From: Anaerolineae bacterium
Lineage (GTDB): Bacteria > Chloroflexota > Anaerolineae > Anaerolineales > UBA11858
Reading direction: 5' to 3'
Assembly (NCBI GenBank): GCA_003694235.1
Contig: RFKO01000289.1
Span: forward strand, 1-9,739
DNA: 9,739 bases
Part shown: in pieces, positions 7,917-9,739 of the stretch
How the letters are laid out: each line of letters opens with the position of its first letter
Numbering within the stretch: the first letter of the stretch is position 1
Notes under the pieces: generated by a model
Told to the model about the DNA's origin: nothing
Seen by the model: only the letters and a program-made list of their open reading frames with translations
Database searches by the model: none
Made by a program: the position numbers and the translations under genes

Positions 7917-9128
7917 ATGACTACAACTTTTATGCGTTCTCCGAAGTTGATGTTCACCTCGGAGTCGGTAACAGAAGGGCACCCGGATAAGATCTGCGAT
8001 CAGATCAGCGATGCCGTGTTGGATGCCTGCCTGGAGCAAGACCCGTACTCGCGCGTGGCCTGCGAAGTGGCCACCAAGACCGGTTATGTGATGCTTTTGG
8101 GCGAGATCACCACCCGCGCACAGCTCAACTACGATGAACTGGCGCGCAAAGTGATCGCGGAGATCGGCTACACCCGCGCCAAGTACGGCCTGGATGCCGA
8201 AACCTGCGGTGTGCTGGTGGCGATTGCCAAGCAGTCGGGTGATATTGCCATGGGTGTGGACAAGGCGCTGGAGGCAAAAAGCGGCGAGATGACCGAAGAG
8301 GAAATCGAAGCCATCGGCGCGGGCGATCAGGGCATGATGTTTGGTTATGCCTGCAATGAAACCCCTACACTGATGCCTATGCCGATTTACCTGGCGCACA
8401 AACTCACCCGCCGTCTGGCCGAGGCGCGCAAGGACGGCACGCTCCCCTGGTTGCGCCCGGATGGTAAGAGCCAGGTGACGGTGGAATATCAATACGGCAA
8501 GCCGGTGCGCGTGGATACCGTGCTGATCAGCACCCAACATGATCCGGAGATTTCCCAGGAGGAAATCCGCGCTCAGTTGATCGAGCAGGTGATCAAACCG
8601 GTGTTGCCGGCAGAGATGGTGGATGAGGATTTGAAGGTTTACACAAACCCCACCGGTCGTTTCGTGATCGGCGGGCCGCAAGGCGATGCCGGTGTGACCG
8701 GACGCAAGATCATCGTGGATACCTATGGGGGCATGGGACGCCACGGCGGTGGGGCGTTCTCCGGCAAAGATCCGACGAAAGTGGATCGCTCGGGCGCGTA
8801 CGCGGCCCGCTGGGCGGCCAAGAATGTGGTGGCTGCCGGCCTGGCCGATCGTTGTGAGATTCAGGTGGCCTATGCCATCGGTGTGGCGCACCCGTTGATC
8901 GTCAATGTGGAGACTTTTGGCACCGGCAAGATCTCCGATGAGAAGATCGCTGAGCTGATCAACGAGCACTTCGATTTGCGCCCCGGTGCGATCATCCGCG
9001 ATCTGGATCTGCGCCGCCCGATTTACCGCCAGGTGGCGGCCTACGGCCATTTTGGCCGCGACGATCTCGACCTGCCCTGGGAGCGCACCGACAAGGCCGA
9101 AGCGCTGCGCGCTGCTGCCGGGCTGTAG
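7917..9128 (+). CDS. metK: S-adenosylmethionine synthetase
   Basis: MetK makes S-adenosylmethionine from methionine and ATP, releasing phosphate and diphosphate; it is a cytoplasmic tetramer using Mg2+ and K+. The 403 residues fit the family (E. coli 384). Motifs are [20 protein letters not shown] (13-32), signature [12 protein letters not shown] (134-145), [20 protein letters not shown] (249-268) and signature [19 protein letters not shown] (277-295). The ATG at 7917 is preceded by GGAGG (7907-7911). An in-frame GTG further upstream (7854) would put the start inside the terminator and was rejected. Met6 (7932) is a less well spaced alternative. Expression is under the SAM-I riboswitch and ends at a strong hairpin shared with trxA. 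Confidence 0.98.
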   Translation: MTTTFMRSPKLMFTSESVTEGHPDKICDQISDAVLDACLEQDPYSRVACEVATKTGYVMLLGEITTRAQLNYDELARKVIAEIGYTRAKYGLDAETCGVLVAIAKQSGDIAMGVDKALEAKSGEMTEEEIEAIGAGDQGMMFGYACNETPTLMPMPIYLAHKLTRRLAEARKDGTLPWLRPDGKSQVTVEYQYGKPVRVDTVLISTQHDPEISQEEIRAQLIEQVIKPVLPAEMVDEDLKVYTNPTGRFVIGGPQGDAGVTGRKIIVDTYGGMGRHGGGAFSGKDPTKVDRSGAYAARWAAKNVVAAGLADRCEIQVAYAIGVAHPLIVNVETFGTGKISDEKIAELINEHFDLRPGAIIRDLDLRRPIYRQVAAYGHFGRDDLDLPWERTDKAEALRAAAGL

Positions 9129-9143
9129 TTCCTGCAATAAGCC

Positions 9144-9175
9144 AAACCCCCGACCGCTTGCCGGTCGGGGGTTTT
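9144..9175. terminator. Bidirectional terminator between metK and trxA
   Basis: CCCCCGACCG (9147-9156) pairs with CGGTCGGGGG (9162-9171), a perfect 10-bp stem with loop CTTGC. TTTT follows on the + strand, and AAA at 9144-9146 provides a short U run on the minus strand. It can serve both convergent genes, more strongly for metK. Confidence 0.9.
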
Positions 9176-9188
9176 CTGTTTGGGGGGG

Positions 9189-9515
9189 TTATGCCAGGTG
9201 GGGGCTGAGTTTTTTCACCAGATGCTTTTTGGGGCGGTAGCCGGTCAACCGTTCGGCCGGCTGTCCGTTTTTGAACAGGATGAGGGTGGGGACTCCCAGC
9301 ACGTGATAGTTCATCGCGATCTGCTGGTTATGGTCTACATCCAGTTTGACCACTTTGACCTGCTCTTTCCATTCCTCGGCCAGTTCTTCGACCACCGGTT
9401 CAAGCATTTTGCATGGGCCGCACCACACGGCGGTGAAATCTACCAGTACGGGTTGTTCGGCTTCCAGCACTTCTTGCTGGAAGGTTTCTGCGGTTACGTG
9501 AGGGATTTTGCTCAT
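9189..9515 (-). CDS. trxA: Thioredoxin
   Basis: This is a small cytoplasmic dithiol protein that reduces disulfides in ribonucleotide reductase, peroxidases and other partners, and is itself reduced by thioredoxin reductase. The 108-residue length equals that of E. coli Trx1 plus its initiator Met. The active site WCGPCK lies at 31-36 (Cys32 and Cys35), the buried Asp at 26 (LVDFTAVW), and the cis-Pro at 76 in LGVPTLILFKNG. All key residues fall at the family positions. GAGGAG (complement of 9522-9527) lies 6 bases before the ATG. The gene is convergent with metK and divergent from tRNA-Lys, and is a single-gene unit. No N-terminal signal peptide is present, so a membrane or exported thioredoxin-like protein is unlikely. 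Confidence 0.97.
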   Translation of the reverse strand: MSKIPHVTAETFQQEVLEAEQPVLVDFTAVWCGPCKMLEPVVEELAEEWKEQVKVVKLDVDHNQQIAMNYHVLGVPTLILFKNGQPAERLTGYRPKKHLVKKLSPHLA

Positions 9516-9587
9516 CGGATACTCCTCGAAAAATCATTTGTCGGATAGACGCCGGGGAGCAAGCGATGCTTACCCCTGGGCTGACAA

Positions 9588-9616
9588 AGGATACTGAGGG
9601 AAGGGAAAAACGTCAA
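9588..9616 (-). promoter_or_regulatory. Predicted trxA promoter
   Basis: On the minus strand a -35 TTGACG (complement of 9611-9616) and a -10 TATCCT (complement of 9588-9593) are separated by 17 bp. The start would be near 9581, leaving a leader of about 65 nt. No extended TG is present. Its -35 mirrors that of the tRNA-Lys promoter. Confidence 0.65.
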
Positions 9617-9625
9617 GGAGATTCG

Positions 9626-9654
9626 TTGACGTGCCGCGGGGGGCGTGATACAAT
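9626..9654 (+). promoter_or_regulatory. Predicted tRNA-Lys promoter
   Basis: The -35 TTGACG (9626-9631), 17-bp spacer, extended TG at 9646-9647 and -10 TACAAT (9649-9654) are all in place. Transcription would start near 9661, about 7 nt before the mature tRNA 5' end. The GC-rich bases after the -10 resemble a stringent-type discriminator, typical of stable RNA promoters. Confidence 0.75.
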
Positions 9655-9667
9655 CTCGCCCGAAGTC

Positions 9668-9739
9668 GGGCGCGTAGCTCAATGGCAGAGCAGTGGCCTT
9701 TTAAGCCATTGGTTGCAGGTTCGAGTCCTGCCGCGCTCA
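9668..9739 (+). tRNA. tRNA-Lys, anticodon UUU
   Basis: A complete cloverleaf can be drawn. The acceptor stem is GGGCGCG (9668-9674) with CGCGCTC (9732-9738). The D arm is GCTC/GAGC around AATGGCA. The anticodon arm is GTGGC/GCCAT around CTTTTAA, with TTT at 9700-9702. A 5-nt variable loop follows, and the T arm is GCAGG/CCTGC around TTCGAGT. The discriminator A is the last base of the window, so whether CCA is encoded cannot be seen. The UUU anticodon reads AAA and AAG lysine codons. Confidence 0.97.

Noticed and set aside
7893..9137. Long minus-strand open frame opposite metK (and another at 6576-7601 opposite glpX)
   Set aside because: Antisense shadows of strongly recognised enzymes, His/Arg-rich, with no recognisable domain.
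9554..9576. Hairpin GGGG..AAGC/GCTT..CCCC in the trxA leader
   Set aside because: Only two 4-bp helices with an uneven internal loop and no U run next to it; too weak to call regulatory.

Overview
The window is a GC-rich bacterial chromosome segment made mostly of housekeeping genes, closely packed and nearly all on the + strand. The best guess for the source is a member of the Chloroflexota (Anaerolineae-like). This rests on a large regulatory-type ATPase with exact 40-residue TPR repeats, a short Thermus-like EF-Ts, the class II fructose-bisphosphatase GlpX, and metK under a SAM-I riboswitch. No single gene here is diagnostic, so the taxonomy is an inference.

Layout. Positions 2-1885 hold the C-terminal part of an NB-ARC/AfsR-MalT-like ATPase with a TPR array; its start lies outside the window. 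A promoter whose -35 lies in the last codons of that gene drives a structured leader and the cluster rpsB-tsf-pyrH (2039-4353). After a hairpin terminator and a new extended -10 promoter come frr-uppS-cdsA (4466-6601). A strong hairpin terminator separates cdsA from glpX (6660-7643). The glpX stop codon abuts the -35 of the metK promoter. That promoter makes a leader with a complete SAM-I riboswitch (aptamer 7708-7838, terminator 7865-7893), followed by metK (7917-9128). A hairpin that can end transcription both ways lies between metK and the convergent trxA (9515-9189, minus strand). A divergent promoter pair then serves trxA and a tRNA-Lys(UUU) gene (9668-9739), which ends exactly at the window edge.

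How the genes fit together. rpsB-tsf-pyrH-frr-uppS-cdsA is a classic conserved bacterial gene order. It joins translation (ribosomal protein S2, EF-Ts, ribosome recycling factor) with UMP supply and envelope precursors (undecaprenyl diphosphate and CDP-diacylglycerol). dxr and rseP often follow cdsA in other bacteria, but here glpX (gluconeogenesis) does. metK makes SAM and is feedback-controlled by the riboswitch, whose terminator and competing antiterminator can both be drawn from the sequence. trxA supplies a thiol reductant.

No obviously new system, mobile element, CRISPR array or phage gene is visible. The points worth a second look are mostly regulatory: the rpsB leader fold, hairpins inside the operon, a Shine-Dalgarno/anti-Shine-Dalgarno palindrome before frr, the mirror-image -35 boxes between trxA and tRNA-Lys, and a promoter style shared by four loci. 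The repeat-coded acidic tail of S2 is also notable.
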